A DNA stretch of 15,371 bases, from contig JAUVWK010000027.1 of assembly GCA_030604165.1 (NCBI GenBank), forward strand, positions 1-15,371, written 5' to 3'. Below, piece by piece: positions 7,016 to 15,272 of this stretch. This DNA comes from Alphaproteobacteria bacterium (lineage in GTDB: Bacteria; Pseudomonadota; Alphaproteobacteria; UBA828). The notes below the pieces were generated by a model. The model had not been told where the DNA came from and searched no databases. It saw only the letters and a program-made list of their open reading frames with translations. The position numbers and the translations under genes were made by a program. Positions within the stretch are counted from its first letter, which is position 1. The number at the start of each line of letters is the position of its first letter.

Positions 7016-8443
7016 TTACTCTTCGTCGCTCTCCGCCGCGCCATCGAGCGGCGGCCGGCGCTCGGCCCAGGGGCGCGCCGCCTCGTAGGCCGCCGCGGCA
7101 CGAAAAATATCGGTTTCGCTATTGATCCGCGCCACCATTTGCAGGCCGATCGGCAGGCCGTCCGAGGTGAAGCCCGCCGGGATGGAGGCCGCCGGCTGGC
7201 CCGTCAAGTTGAACGGATAGGTGTAATAGACCCAAGAAACGATGTTGCGTCCGGGCAGTTCGGGCGGTACGTCGAGGCCGACGTCGATCGGCGGCACCGG
7301 GAGCGTCGGCGTCAGCAAAAGATCGTAGTCTTCGAAGAACGCCCGCATGGTCTCGCGAAAGTCGTAGCGCCTGAAGACCTTGGCGTAATAATCTTCGATC
7401 GACTGATCCAGCGCGCGCGAGAGCACGTCGACCACGGCCGGGTCCAGCTGCTCGGGCGTCTCGGTCAGCTGGTCCTTCAGCCGCGTGCCGACGCCGGCAT
7501 AGAATTCCGCCATCCAAAGATCGAGCGGGTCCGCTTCGACGACGCGCTCGACCAGCTCGACGTCGCAACCGAGCTCCTCGAACACCTTCGCCGCCTCCTC
7601 CGCGACCGCCAACACCTCGGCCGTCGGATCGGCGTAGCCGAGGGTCGGGCTCCAAGCAATCCGCATGCCCTCCACGGGACGATCGCAGGCGGCGAGAAAA
7701 TCCGGCACCGGGCCGGCGACGGCGAAGGGGTCGCGTCGGTCATGGCCCGAGATCGCCGTGAGCAGAAGCGCCGCGTCGCGCACCGTGCGCGCCAACGGTC
7801 CGACATGGGCCAGCGTCGGGGTCGCCGGGATCGGGAACAGCGGGACCCGGGAAAACTGGGCCTTGATGCCGAACAGGCCGGAGAATGACGCCGGTATTCG
7901 GATCGACCCGCCACCATCGGTGCCGAGGGCGAAGGGCGTCAGGCCGGCCGCGACACTGGCCGCGGCGCCGCAACTCGAACCGCCCGGGGTCTTATTCAAG
8001 TCCCAGGGGTTCCGCGTGATCCCGGTAAGCGGGCTGTCGCCGACTGCCTTGCAGCCAAATTCGCTGGTCGTGGATTTGCCGATAATACAGCCGCCCGCCG
8101 CTTTGGCGCGTTCCACCGCCGGCGCGTCGACGGGCGGAATGTTGTGCGCGAACGCGTTCGAGCCGAAGGTGAAGGGCACCTCCGCCATGGCAATAAGATC
8201 CTTGACCGAAAGCGGAAGTCCGTGCAGCAGGCCGAGCTCCTCGCCGGCGGTGACCGCGTCCTCGGCGGCGCGCGCGGCTTCCAGCGCGCGCTCCGGCGTC
8301 GCCGTCACGAAGCAATTCAATATCGGCTCCAACGCCTCTTGGCGCGCGAGCGTGTCGTTCATCAACTCGACCGGAGAGATCTCCTTGCTGGCGATCATCC
8401 GCTGCAAGTCGAGCGCGCTTCGGTAGGCAAGATCGTCTGCCAT
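7016..8443 (-). CDS. amidase signature family hydrolase
   Basis: The 475-residue product has the usual length for the amidase-signature family, which hydrolyses carboxamides to acid and ammonia by a Ser-cisSer-Lys triad. The triad is visible: Lys81 in LPLSVKDL, cis-Ser156 in TPGGSSCGAAASVAAG, and the nucleophile Ser180 in GTDGGGSIRIPA. The second Gly of the common GGSSGG loop is Cys158 here, a mild departure. The C-terminal half is the variable substrate-selecting part, ending with the family's GQPAASIPAGF and GLPIGLQMVA blocks. GatA is unlikely because gatC and gatB are absent nearby. The substrate cannot be read from sequence. The gene lies 26 bp after the CobW gene on the same strand and is probably last in a cyclase-cobW-amidase operon. 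Past its end comes the mlaD remnant. Confidence 0.92.
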   Translation of the reverse strand: MADDLAYRSALDLQRMIASKEISPVELMNDTLARQEALEPILNCFVTATPERALEAARAAEDAVTAGEELGLLHGLPLSVKDLIAMAEVPFTFGSNAFAHNIPPVDAPAVERAKAAGGCIIGKSTTSEFGCKAVGDSPLTGITRNPWDLNKTPGGSSCGAAASVAAGLTPFALGTDGGGSIRIPASFSGLFGIKAQFSRVPLFPIPATPTLAHVGPLARTVRDAALLLTAISGHDRRDPFAVAGPVPDFLAACDRPVEGMRIAWSPTLGYADPTAEVLAVAEEAAKVFEELGCDVELVERVVEADPLDLWMAEFYAGVGTRLKDQLTETPEQLDPAVVDVLSRALDQSIEDYYAKVFRRYDFRETMRAFFEDYDLLLTPTLPVPPIDVGLDVPPELPGRNIVSWVYYTYPFNLTGQPAASIPAGFTSDGLPIGLQMVARINSETDIFRAAAAYEAARPWAERRPPLDGAAESDEE

Positions 8444-8469
8444 GGCCGCCCCGTCTGGTTAGGGTTGCG

Positions 8470-9558
8470 TCAAATCGCGCCGAGGCTGCGGTCTAGCGTG
8501 GTGGGCTCGATGGCCAGGCAGCCGCCGAACCGGCGCGTGATATCGGCTTCGTCGAGCCCCTTGCCGATGACGACCAGTCGTGTCTCGCGCTCGCCCCGCG
8601 GCCAGCTCTCGGTATAGGTCGGCGGGCTGAAGGTCGTTTGCACGCCCTGCAGGATCACCGGCCGGTCGACATTGGCGAAACGCACAAGGCCTTTTACACG
8701 ATACAGGTCCTCGCCGTATTCCTTGCCCAGCGAAAAAAAGAACTCCAGCAACCTGTTCCAGTCGAGCGGCCGTTTTTCGCGCAGGCAAATGGCGCCGATC
8801 CGCTCGGTGTGGCTGTGTTCGTGGGCCTGTCCGTGGGTGTGGCCGTCGGTGCCCGCCTCCTCGCCCAGCGAGCCGATCCATTCACTGACCGAATCATCGC
8901 GCCGCTTGGGGTCGAACAAATCGAGGTCGATGAGCTGGTCCAGTCCGACCCGGCCAAACGACGTGATTTCCTTCCTGGCGAAGGGATTCAGGCGCTGTAC
9001 CGTGTCGAGCGCTTGGGCCAAGTGCGCATCGTCCACCAGGTCGCGCTTGTTAAAGATCAGCTTGTCGGCGATGGCAATCTGCTTTTGCGCCTCGTCGTTA
9101 TCGGCGACCTGGCCCACCACGTGCATGAGGTCGACCACTGTAATAATCGCGTCCAGCCGAAAGGTCAGATCCAGCTTGAGGTCGGTGTAGAACAGCTTGG
9201 CGAGCGGCGCTGGGTCGGCGATCCCGGTGGTCTCGATCACGATCTTGTCGAAATCCACCTTGGGCTCGGCCAGTCCCACCTTGCGCATGAACAGCTTGTT
9301 CAGGCCGTCGATCAGATCGCCCTGGGCGGCGCAGCAAATACAGCCGTTGGTGAGCTCGAGCATGTCCTCCGAGGTTTTGGCGATCAGGTCGCCGTCGATG
9401 CCGATTTCCCCGAATTCGTTGACGATGACAGCGATCTTGCCGGCCTCCGGGTCGGAGAGAATGCGGTTGACCAGCGTGGTCTTGCCGGCGCCAAGAAAAC
9501 CCGCGAGCAAGGTGATCGGGATGCGCTGATCGACGTCCTTGGAATCAACCGTCGGCAT
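8470..9558 (-). CDS. COG0523 CobW/P47K-family GTPase, putative metal chaperone
   Basis: This 362-residue G3E-family GTPase carries Walker A GFLGAGKTT (20-28), the metal-binding motif GCICC (Cys73, Cys75, Cys76), an IETTG switch segment and the NKRD guanine-specificity motif (170-173). A linker with six histidines (H240-H250, TDGHTHGQAHEHSH) sits before the C-terminal CobW_C domain (about 255-355). Family members deliver metals such as zinc or cobalt to client enzymes, or activate nitrile hydratases (P47K). A ribosome site, GAGGAG, lies just before the ATG. It is placed between a metal-dependent cyclase-family hydrolase (32 bp upstream) and an amidase (26 bp downstream), so the cyclase-family enzyme is a reasonable client. 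No zur box or cobalamin gene was seen, so a CobW role in B12 synthesis is not supported. The metal identity is unknown. Confidence 0.9.
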   Translation of the reverse strand: MPTVDSKDVDQRIPITLLAGFLGAGKTTLVNRILSDPEAGKIAVIVNEFGEIGIDGDLIAKTSEDMLELTNGCICCAAQGDLIDGLNKLFMRKVGLAEPKVDFDKIVIETTGIADPAPLAKLFYTDLKLDLTFRLDAIITVVDLMHVVGQVADNDEAQKQIAIADKLIFNKRDLVDDAHLAQALDTVQRLNPFARKEITSFGRVGLDQLIDLDLFDPKRRDDSVSEWIGSLGEEAGTDGHTHGQAHEHSHTERIGAICLREKRPLDWNRLLEFFFSLGKEYGEDLYRVKGLVRFANVDRPVILQGVQTTFSPPTYTESWPRGERETRLVVIGKGLDEADITRRFGGCLAIEPTTLDRSLGAI

Positions 9559-9590
9559 CGACTCTCCTCGACCAGGCGCGGCCTAGTGCC

Positions 9591-10292
9591 CTAGTCCTCC
9601 AGGATGGCCCAGGCGCGCACCGGCGCGCCGCTGCCATCGCCGAGCTTGATAGGCGGACCGTAGAACATGAACTCGCCCTTGCCGACCAGCCCTTCCAGGT
9701 TGATCAGCCACTCATAATGGGTGATGCCGCGGTCGCGGCAGACCCGGTGGTTGGGAAACAAATTGTCCGACGGCTTGTCGGTGGACGGACCTTCGACGCC
9801 GTGCAGCTTCGAGTTCCGGTCGGCCAGCCAGTGGGTCGCCTCCCCGGTAATGCCGGGATTGCTCCAAACCACCTTGACGTCCGGGTAGTGCCGCTTGTGC
9901 AGCCCGGTGCAGAGCAGCACGATATGACCGTCGATCTTGACGCCCGCCTTCTCCTCGGCCTGCTCGAAGTCGGCGACGTCCATGTCGCCGAGGTCCGGGA
10001 TATGGCGCATGTCGAGGCAGACCGACTTTCCCATGAACATGTCGAGCGGCATGTTATCGACCGTCAGGCCGTCGGGTTTGGTGTGGTAGAAGGCGTCCAC
10101 GTGGGTGCCGATATGGTCCACCATGCCCATATAGGTGGTGGCGAACGACAGGCGGTCGTTCGGGGTGCCGAGGCCAAAGTCGATCGTTTTGTCGTGCGTG
10201 TAATGAGGCACGATCACCGGCCGCTGAAACAATTTGTGCGCCGGCATGTTGTCGGTCAGCGTGAGCGTCAGATCGAGCATCGTTTGAGCCAT
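9591..10292 (-). CDS. cyclase / kynurenine-formamidase-family metal-dependent hydrolase
   Basis: The 233-residue protein belongs to the cyclase family that includes bacterial kynurenine formamidase and isatin hydrolase. It has the HxxxHxDxxxH metal site as DHIGTHVDAFYH (His60, His64, Asp66, His70), preceded by the characteristic LDLTLTLTDNMP start. Further family blocks are GKSVCLDMRHI, HIVLLCTGLHKRHY and GEFMFYGPPIKL. These enzymes use Zn or Mn to hydrolyse formamides or cyclic amides. The exact substrate is not deducible, and no kynureninase or tryptophan dioxygenase gene is nearby, so a kynB label would be premature. AGGGAGAGG sits a few nt before the ATG and supports the start. It is probably first in an operon with the CobW and amidase genes. 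The 186 bp upstream separates it from the Fnr-like regulator and may hold its promoter. Confidence 0.88.
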   Translation of the reverse strand: MAQTMLDLTLTLTDNMPAHKLFQRPVIVPHYTHDKTIDFGLGTPNDRLSFATTYMGMVDHIGTHVDAFYHTKPDGLTVDNMPLDMFMGKSVCLDMRHIPDLGDMDVADFEQAEEKAGVKIDGHIVLLCTGLHKRHYPDVKVVWSNPGITGEATHWLADRNSKLHGVEGPSTDKPSDNLFPNHRVCRDRGITHYEWLINLEGLVGKGEFMFYGPPIKLGDGSGAPVRAWAILED

Positions 10293-10478
10293 GTTCCTCT
10301 CCCTGAATGGCCTGGCCGGAGTGCCCGGAACCCTGTCGTTGGGGCGGGCAAATGGTGCCCGCGCCTGATTTGGCGCAACAATACCAGTGTGGCGCGGTCA
10401 TGGCCATATCGCCGGCGCCGAACGGTCGCAGGTCCAAAGCTTCGATTTTGGTGTGGCTTGAGGGGCCGCTACGGCGCC

Positions 10479-11252
10479 TTAGGCCGTGCCGTCCAGCGCC
10501 AGGTAATTGTCCCGGAAACCCGATATCGCCACCAGATTCTGGTAGTCCAGAATCTGCATGGCGTTGGCGTGATAGGCCACCAGGCCCTCCTCGCGCAGCG
10601 CGCGCAGCGTGCGGCTCACGTGGATGGTGGTCAGCCCGAGGGCGTCGGCGACATGTTCCTGGCGCAACGGGAAGTCGAAAGTGTTGCCTTGCATGACACC
10701 GTTGGCGTTGAGCCGGGCGTGGATATCCAGAATTAGACGCGCCATGCGCTCCTTCGCCGAGCGCCTGCCGAGGTCGGCGAGCCGCTCGTAGGTGCCGGCA
10801 ATCTCGTGCACGCTAAGGCGCTGATAACGTTGTCTGAGCTCGGATTCGCTCTGAATGAATGCCGCCGTCTCTTCACGGTCGAACACGCAGAGGCGCGCCA
10901 CGGTCAGGGTTTGCACCGAATAAGACAGCGCCTTCACCGTCAAGACGCCGAGCGTCAGCGGATCGCCGGGGAGCAGAAACGAGAGAATTTGCCGGCGACC
11001 GTCGGCCAGTAGCTTGTAGCGAAAGCCCCAGCCGTCGAACAGCGTATAAAACTCCTCCACCGGCTCGTCTTCCCTGAATATCAAGGTTTTGGCCGGCACC
11101 AGCCTTTGCCGCAGCCGCAGTCCACGCAGTGCGTCGATAGCCTCGCCGCAGATCGGTGAATACATAACATGCGGACGCCTGGGGCACGCCGCGCAATCCA
11201 CCGGCGGGACGATTTCCTGATAACTCGTGGGATTGGCGACGTCTTCACGCAT
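10479..11252 (-). CDS. Crp/Fnr family transcriptional regulator with FNR-like cysteines
   Basis: The 257-residue protein has a cyclic-nucleotide-binding-fold sensor domain (about 36-135), a dimerisation helix (about 138-180) and a C-terminal winged helix-turn-helix (about 195-230). The recognition helix reads LTTIHVSRTLRALREEGLV. Cysteines are at 20, 23, 35 and 122. E. coli FNR ligates its oxygen-sensing [4Fe-4S] cluster with Cys20, 23, 29 and 122, so three positions coincide and one is displaced by six residues. This suggests, but does not show, a redox or Fe-S sensor. The gamma-phosphate-type cAMP pocket residues of CRP are not obvious. Its ATG at 11252 lacks a strong ribosome site, but the next Met would remove Cys20 and Cys23. 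It lies upstream of the cyclase-cobW-amidase genes and is divergent from the chemoreceptor. Either could be its target. Confidence 0.9.
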   Translation of the reverse strand: MREDVANPTSYQEIVPPVDCAACPRRPHVMYSPICGEAIDALRGLRLRQRLVPAKTLIFREDEPVEEFYTLFDGWGFRYKLLADGRRQILSFLLPGDPLTLGVLTVKALSYSVQTLTVARLCVFDREETAAFIQSESELRQRYQRLSVHEIAGTYERLADLGRRSAKERMARLILDIHARLNANGVMQGNTFDFPLRQEHVADALGLTTIHVSRTLRALREEGLVAYHANAMQILDYQNLVAISGFRDNYLALDGTA

Positions 11253-11685
11253 GGTCCGTGGGCCCGTTCTTTTTTCTCGTCGCGCGCGGGCGCCGACAAT
11301 TCGCGTCCGGGCTCGAATCGTCCCTAGCCGAGAGGCGCAATAACGCGCCTCTACAACCCTGTCAAGCCGAAGCTCCGTGTGGACTTAGAATCATCTCAAC
11401 CTACGGGTGCGGGCACCGCAGCCGGCTGGCGGTTGGCGTCGTGCCTGACACGCCGAGACACGATAACACTTTAATAATATGGGTATTTTCTAATGTTATT
11501 GATCTGTGTATCGATTGGGGTGTGGGCGGCACACCGGAATCGCCCCACTATTCATCAGGTGTTTACGGATTCACCCTATTTTGCGGACCGTTGCATGTGA
11601 AGAGCGAGGCGCCGGGACTTTCCTGGCGCTGGCTCGAAGGGGGCCAAGGCAAGTCCGACGGTCGCCGTGACGGGGGAACCGCAAG
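11253..11685. other. 433-bp divergent intergenic region with AT-rich island; no gene seen
   Basis: This stretch separates the Fnr-like regulator from the chemoreceptor and should hold both promoters. An AT-rich island at about 11461-11515 stands out from the GC-rich surroundings. It contains TAATAT at 11475-11480 and a dyad ATAACA (11463-11468) / TGTTAT (11494-11499). No convincing -35/-10 pair with 16-18 bp spacing and no FNR-type TTGAT-N4-ATCAA site was found. An open plus-strand frame crosses the region but runs into the chemoreceptor gene in another frame and resembles nothing, so it is not called. Confidence 0.5.
11331..11352. repeat. perfect inverted repeat upstream of the Fnr-like gene
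   Basis: AGAGGCGC and GCGCCTCT form a perfect 8-bp stem around the loop AATAAC. No T-run follows on either strand, so it is not an intrinsic terminator. It could be a hairpin in the regulator's 5' leader or an operator. Function unknown. Confidence 0.45.
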
Positions 11686-13749
11686 ATGCTTAATTTCGTC
11701 AAGAACCTCAAGATCAGCACGCGTATTTGGGCGGCATTCGCCGTGCCCTTGATCGCGCTCATCGCCTTCGCGGGCTTCGTAGTGCTCGAGCAGCAGCGTA
11801 TCGCCTCCGAGATCGGCGACGTGCAGGCGGTCGCCGGGCTGGCGCCCGACGTCAGCGCGCTGGTGCATGAGCTGCAAAAAGAGCGCGGCGCCTCGGCCGG
11901 CTTCATCGTCAAAAAGGGCGATCCCACCTTCCGGGAGCGGCTGAACAGCCAGCGCGCCCTCACCGACGAAAAATTGGCGCGGTTCAACGATGTCATGGGT
12001 TCGTTCGATTTCGCGGCCTACGGCGAGGCGTTCGAAGGCATGGCCCAGAAGGCCAGCGGCACTGTCGGCAAGCTCGGCGACTCGCGCCAGCAGGTCACCG
12101 CCCTCTCCTTCAGCGTCGGCGACATGGCGAAGTATTACACGGGCACCATCGCGAGCCTGCTCGATATCGTCGGCCAGATGGCGATCCTGAGCTCGAACGC
12201 CGAGATCTCCAACTCCGTCACCGCCTACATCAACTTGCTGCAGGCCAAGGAGCGCGCCGGCATCGAGCGCGCCATGGGCGCCGGTGGCTTCGGCGCCGGC
12301 AGCTTCGCCCCGGCGGTGCACAAGAAGTTCGTCGAGATGATCGCCCAGCAACAGGGCTTCCTCTCGATTTTCAATATCTACGCGACCCAAGGGCAACGGA
12401 ATTTCTATGCTCAAACCATGCAGGCGCCGGAAGTCGCGGAAGTCGCGCGCCTGCGCAAAATCGGCGTCGATAGCGCCTATGGCGGCTCCACGCAAGGGAT
12501 CGACGGCGCGGTTTGGTTCGACACCATCACCGGCAAGATCAATCTGCTCAAGACCGTCGAAGACCGTGTTTCGGGCGACCTGCAAGAGCGGGCCGGCGAG
12601 ATTTCGGGCGCCGCGCAGAAGGGCTTTCTGATCTCGGCCATCATCACGGCGCTCCTGCTCGCGCTCACCGCGGTGATTGTGACCGTGGTCGTGAAAGGCA
12701 TCACCGGCGGGCTGCACAACATGACCAATGTCATGGCGGCCCTGGCCGATGGCGACAAGACGGTCGAGGTCGTCGGCGCCGAGCGGACCAACGAGCTCGG
12801 CAAGATGGCGGGCTCGGTCCAAGTCTTCAAGGACAACGCCATCGAGATGGAGCGCCTCCAGGCCGAGCAGGAGGAGCAGAAGCGCCGGGCCGAGGAGGAG
12901 AAGCGCGAGGAAATGCACAAGCTGGCCGATCACTTCGAGGAAAGCGTTCAAGGGGTTGTCGGCACGCTGACCAGCTCGTCCACCCAGATGAAGGCCACCG
13001 CCGAGAGCATGGCGAGCACGGCGGAAGAGACGACCGCCCAGTCGGCCGCCGTGGCCGCGGCCTCGGAGGAGGCTTCGGCCAATGTCCAGACCGTCGCCAG
13101 CGCGGCCGAGGAGCTCTCCACCTCGATCCAGGAGATCGGCAAGCAGGTCACGCACTCCAACACCATCGCGGGCCAGGCGGTCGAGCGGGCCGACCAGGCG
13201 AGCGAGACGGTCGAGAGCCTAAGCCAGGCAGCGCAGAAGATCGGCGACGTGATCGAGCTGATCAACGACATCGCCAACCAGACCAACCTGCTGGCGCTCA
13301 ACGCCACAATCGAGGCGGCGCGCGCCGGCGAGGCGGGCAAGGGCTTCGCCGTGGTCGCCTCCGAGGTCAAGAATCTGGCCAATCAGACCGGCAAGGCCAC
13401 CGACGAAATCGCCTCGCAGATCTCCGAGATGCAGGCGGTGACCGAGAAGAGCGTGGAGGCGATCAACAACATCCGTGCCGTCATCGGCGAGATGAGCGAA
13501 ATCTCCACCTCGGTCGCATCGGCCGTGGAGGAACAGAACGCCGCGACGCAGGAAATCGCCAACAACGTCCAGCAGGCCGCGTCCGGCACGCAGGAGGTTT
13601 CCGACAACATCACCGGGGTCAAGCAGGCCGCGGACCAGTCCGGCGAATCCGCGGGCCAGGTGCTCGAGGCGGTGGGCGAGTTGGCCAACCAGTCGGAAGT
13701 GTTGCGCACCGAGGTCGAGAAGTTCCTGGGCGGTTTGCGAGCCGCCTGA
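11686..13749 (+). CDS. NIT-domain methyl-accepting chemotaxis protein
   Basis: The 687-residue transmembrane chemoreceptor has TM1 at about 14-34 and a large periplasmic part. The latter matches the nitrate/nitrite-sensing (NIT) domain, with [13 protein letters not shown] (61-73) and [19 protein letters not shown] (184-202). TM2 is at 313-336, HAMP at about 336-390, and a charged coiled stretch at 387-420. The signalling domain has the conserved hairpin tip around [20 protein letters not shown] (527-546). NIT domains in known cases sense nitrate or nitrite; the ligand here is inferred. The C-terminus (FLGGLRAA) lacks the CheR-tethering pentapeptide. A GGGGGAA ribosome site about 8 nt upstream supports the ATG. 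There are no che genes nearby, so it is an orphan receptor feeding a pathway elsewhere. It is divergent from the Fnr-like regulator and followed by a strong terminator. Confidence 0.93.
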   Translation: MLNFVKNLKISTRIWAAFAVPLIALIAFAGFVVLEQQRIASEIGDVQAVAGLAPDVSALVHELQKERGASAGFIVKKGDPTFRERLNSQRALTDEKLARFNDVMGSFDFAAYGEAFEGMAQKASGTVGKLGDSRQQVTALSFSVGDMAKYYTGTIASLLDIVGQMAILSSNAEISNSVTAYINLLQAKERAGIERAMGAGGFGAGSFAPAVHKKFVEMIAQQQGFLSIFNIYATQGQRNFYAQTMQAPEVAEVARLRKIGVDSAYGGSTQGIDGAVWFDTITGKINLLKTVEDRVSGDLQERAGEISGAAQKGFLISAIITALLLALTAVIVTVVVKGITGGLHNMTNVMAALADGDKTVEVVGAERTNELGKMAGSVQVFKDNAIEMERLQAEQEEQKRRAEEEKREEMHKLADHFEESVQGVVGTLTSSSTQMKATAESMASTAEETTAQSAAVAAASEEASANVQTVASAAEELSTSIQEIGKQVTHSNTIAGQAVERADQASETVESLSQAAQKIGDVIELINDIANQTNLLALNATIEAARAGEAGKGFAVVASEVKNLANQTGKATDEIASQISEMQAVTEKSVEAINNIRAVIGEMSEISTSVASAVEEQNAATQEIANNVQQAASGTQEVSDNITGVKQAADQSGESAGQVLEAVGELANQSEVLRTEVEKFLGGLRAA

Positions 13750-13765
13750 CAATCGAGACCGGGAA

Positions 13766-13790
13766 CCGGGCGAGCACCTATCTCGCCCGG
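13766..13790 (+). repeat. 9-bp perfect hairpin after the chemoreceptor gene
   Basis: CCGGGCGAG and CTCGCCCGG pair perfectly around a 7-nt loop, 16 bp after the stop codon. It has no T-run. It precedes the true terminator by about 18 bp and may protect the mRNA 3' end or act with that terminator. Confidence 0.5.
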
Positions 13791-13807
13791 AACCCAAGAG
13801 CCATCGC

Positions 13808-13841
13808 ACGCCGGGGCGGCCGTTTCGCCCCGGCGTTTTTT
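13808..13841 (+). terminator. Rho-independent terminator of the chemoreceptor gene
   Basis: An 11-bp perfect GC-rich stem (ACGCCGGGGCG / CGCCCCGGCGT) with a 7-nt loop GCCGTTT is followed directly by a run of six T (13836-13841). It lies about 60 bp after the chemoreceptor stop and isolates that gene from the dioxygenase gene downstream. Confidence 0.9.
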
Positions 13842-13875
13842 CTTGCCCCCTCCCCTGACGCCGGCCGACGGCCGG

Positions 13876-13904
13876 TTGCTCGCGCTGGCGTGGCGACCTA
13901 GACT
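13876..13904 (+). promoter_or_regulatory. putative sigma-70 promoter of the PhyH-family gene
   Basis: TTGCTC (13876-13881), a 17-bp spacer and TAGACT (13899-13904) fit the alphaproteobacterial sigma-70 pattern. They lie 35 bp before the ATG at 13940, which has the ribosome site GGGGAGG (13928-13934) five nt ahead. Located between the terminator and the gene, this is the natural promoter position. Confidence 0.5.
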
Positions 13905-13939
13905 CGCTCGCTCGAGGGGTAACGCGCGGGGAGGCGACG

Positions 13940-14848
13940 ATGACGCCCGAGAAAATTCTTGCGACCGAGCCGAAGCTGCTGAGCCAGGCGCAGCGCGAGG
14001 CTTATTTCGAGACCGGCTATCTATTGCTCGAGGGCCTCGTGCCCGAGCGCTGGCTGGACCGGCTCGGGGCGGTCACCGAACGCTTTGTCGAGCAAAGCCG
14101 GCGCTACGAGCGCTCCGACGATATGTTCGATCTCGAGGCCGGCCATTCGGCCGCCAGCCCCCGCCTACGCCGCCTCACCCAGCCGGTGGAGCATGACCCG
14201 GCCTATTGGGAGTTCGCGTCGCAATCGGCGATCGCCGACGTGGCGGAGGACTTGCTCGGCCCCGATGTCCGTTTCCACCACTCCAAGCTCAACTTCAAAT
14301 GGTCGGGCGGCGGCGAAGAGGTCAAATGGCACCAGGACATTCAGTTTTGGCCGCACACCAATTACAGCGTGCTGACCATCGGCGTCTATCTCGCCGACGT
14401 GGACGAGACCATGGGCCCGATGGGCGTCGTGCCCGGCAGTCACGAGGGCGAGTTGTTCGACCTTTACAACGGCGACAATTGGGTCGGCGCCCTCGGTGAG
14501 GCGGACCTGGCGCGCGTGCCCCTCGACAAGGCGGTCTACCTCTGCGGCCCCGCGGGCTCGGTGACGGTGCATCACTGCCGCATGGTGCATGGCTCCATGC
14601 CGAACCATCATGCGACGCGGCCGCGGCCGTTGCTGCTGAACGCCTATTCCTCGGCCGATGCGCTGCCGGTGACGCCAAACCCGACGCCGAGCCGTTACAA
14701 CGGCGCGCTCGTGCGCGGCAAGCCGGCACGTTGGGTCGAGTTCGACCCCCGCCCTTGCCTCATCCCGCCGGATTGGTCGGCGGGCTACAGCTCCATCTTC
14801 GCGCTCCAGCAGGAGGAAGACACCGCCGCGCCGTCCCTCAGCCGATGA
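13940..14848 (+). CDS. phytanoyl-CoA dioxygenase (PhyH) family protein
   Basis: The 302-residue product is an Fe(II)/2-oxoglutarate-dependent oxygenase of the PhyH family. The metal triad is visible as His131 and Asp133 in KWHQDIQFWPHTN and the distal His217 in MVHGSMPN. Arg227 in HHATRPRP, ten residues after the distal His, is the expected 2-oxoglutarate-binding Arg. The GYLLLEGLVP start (26-35) and GPMGVVPGSHEGELFDL are also family features. These enzymes hydroxylate diverse small molecules, including fatty acyl-CoA, ectoine and phosphonates. The substrate cannot be read here, and no ectoine or phosphonate genes accompany it. It appears to be a single-gene unit with its own promoter after the chemoreceptor terminator. 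It overlaps the convergent RidA-family gene by 11 bp at the stop codons. Confidence 0.9.
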   Translation: MTPEKILATEPKLLSQAQREAYFETGYLLLEGLVPERWLDRLGAVTERFVEQSRRYERSDDMFDLEAGHSAASPRLRRLTQPVEHDPAYWEFASQSAIADVAEDLLGPDVRFHHSKLNFKWSGGGEEVKWHQDIQFWPHTNYSVLTIGVYLADVDETMGPMGVVPGSHEGELFDLYNGDNWVGALGEADLARVPLDKAVYLCGPAGSVTVHHCRMVHGSMPNHHATRPRPLLLNAYSSADALPVTPNPTPSRYNGALVRGKPARWVEFDPRPCLIPPDWSAGYSSIFALQQEEDTAAPSLSR

Positions 14849-15248
14849 TCTCGCCCTCGGCCAGCGCCACCGCGTCGATCTCGATTTCCAGGCTGGAACC
14901 GGCGAGAGAGCTTACCTCGACAATACTGTCGGCCGGATAGGGCGGCGTGAAATATCGCTCCCGAAGCGCCACGATCTTCGGGAAGTTGGCCATGTTTTTG
15001 AGATAGATATTTACCTTGATGACCTTGGAAAGGTCGGCGCCGCCCGCCCGGAACACGGTGTCGAGATTCTCAAAGCAGCGCTCGGCCTGAGACTCGAAAT
15101 CGAGGCCGGCTGGCCGCTCGCCCGGGCGGGCATAGGCCACCTGACCCGAGACGAAAATCAACCCGCCGACGCGATAGGCCTGGGCGATCCGCACCGCCTC
15201 GTACGGGTCGGCGTCGATCTTGATGCGGACGGCCCGTGCCGCGCCCAT
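14838..15248 (-). CDS. RidA/YjgF-family protein lacking the catalytic arginine
   Basis: The 136-residue protein has the RidA fold signature: AYRVGGLIFVSGQVAY, then AERCFENLDTVFRAGGADLS, KVNIYLKNMANFPKI and the C-terminal SLEIEIDAVA. RidA proper hydrolyses reactive enamine/imine intermediates and needs an Arg (Arg105 in E. coli, in PARSCVEV). The aligned segment here is PADSIVEVSS, with Asp107 in that place, so the classic imine deaminase activity is doubtful and a Rid4-7-type subfamily is likelier. The ATG at 15248 has no clear ribosome site. It follows a second RidA-like gene on the same strand by 24 bp, which suggests co-transcription. Its end overlaps the PhyH-family gene by 11 bp. The real function is unknown. 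Confidence 0.9.
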   Translation of the reverse strand: MGAARAVRIKIDADPYEAVRIAQAYRVGGLIFVSGQVAYARPGERPAGLDFESQAERCFENLDTVFRAGGADLSKVIKVNIYLKNMANFPKIVALRERYFTPPYPADSIVEVSSLAGSSLEIEIDAVALAEGEIIG

Positions 15249-15272
15249 GGCGTGAATCCGCGGGCGGTCGCG

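Noticed and set aside
11265..11276. T-run after GGGCCCG as a terminator
   Set aside because: There is no adequate stem, and it lies in the 5' leader of a minus-strand gene, where it reads as poly-A.
11510..11530. TTGATCTGTGTATCGA-like site near 11498-11514 as an FNR box
   Set aside because: The half-site TTGAT is present, but the partner would need ATCAA after 4 bp. The only dyad partner (ATCGAT) is at 6-bp spacing and imperfect.
11258..11752. 164-codon plus-strand frame across the regulator-chemoreceptor intergenic region
   Set aside because: Its product resembles no family, is rich in rare combinations, and runs into the well-supported chemoreceptor gene in a different frame.
12513..13901. 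Long plus-strand frame inside and beyond the chemoreceptor gene
   Set aside because: It is an Arg/Gly-rich out-of-frame shadow with no recognisable domain.
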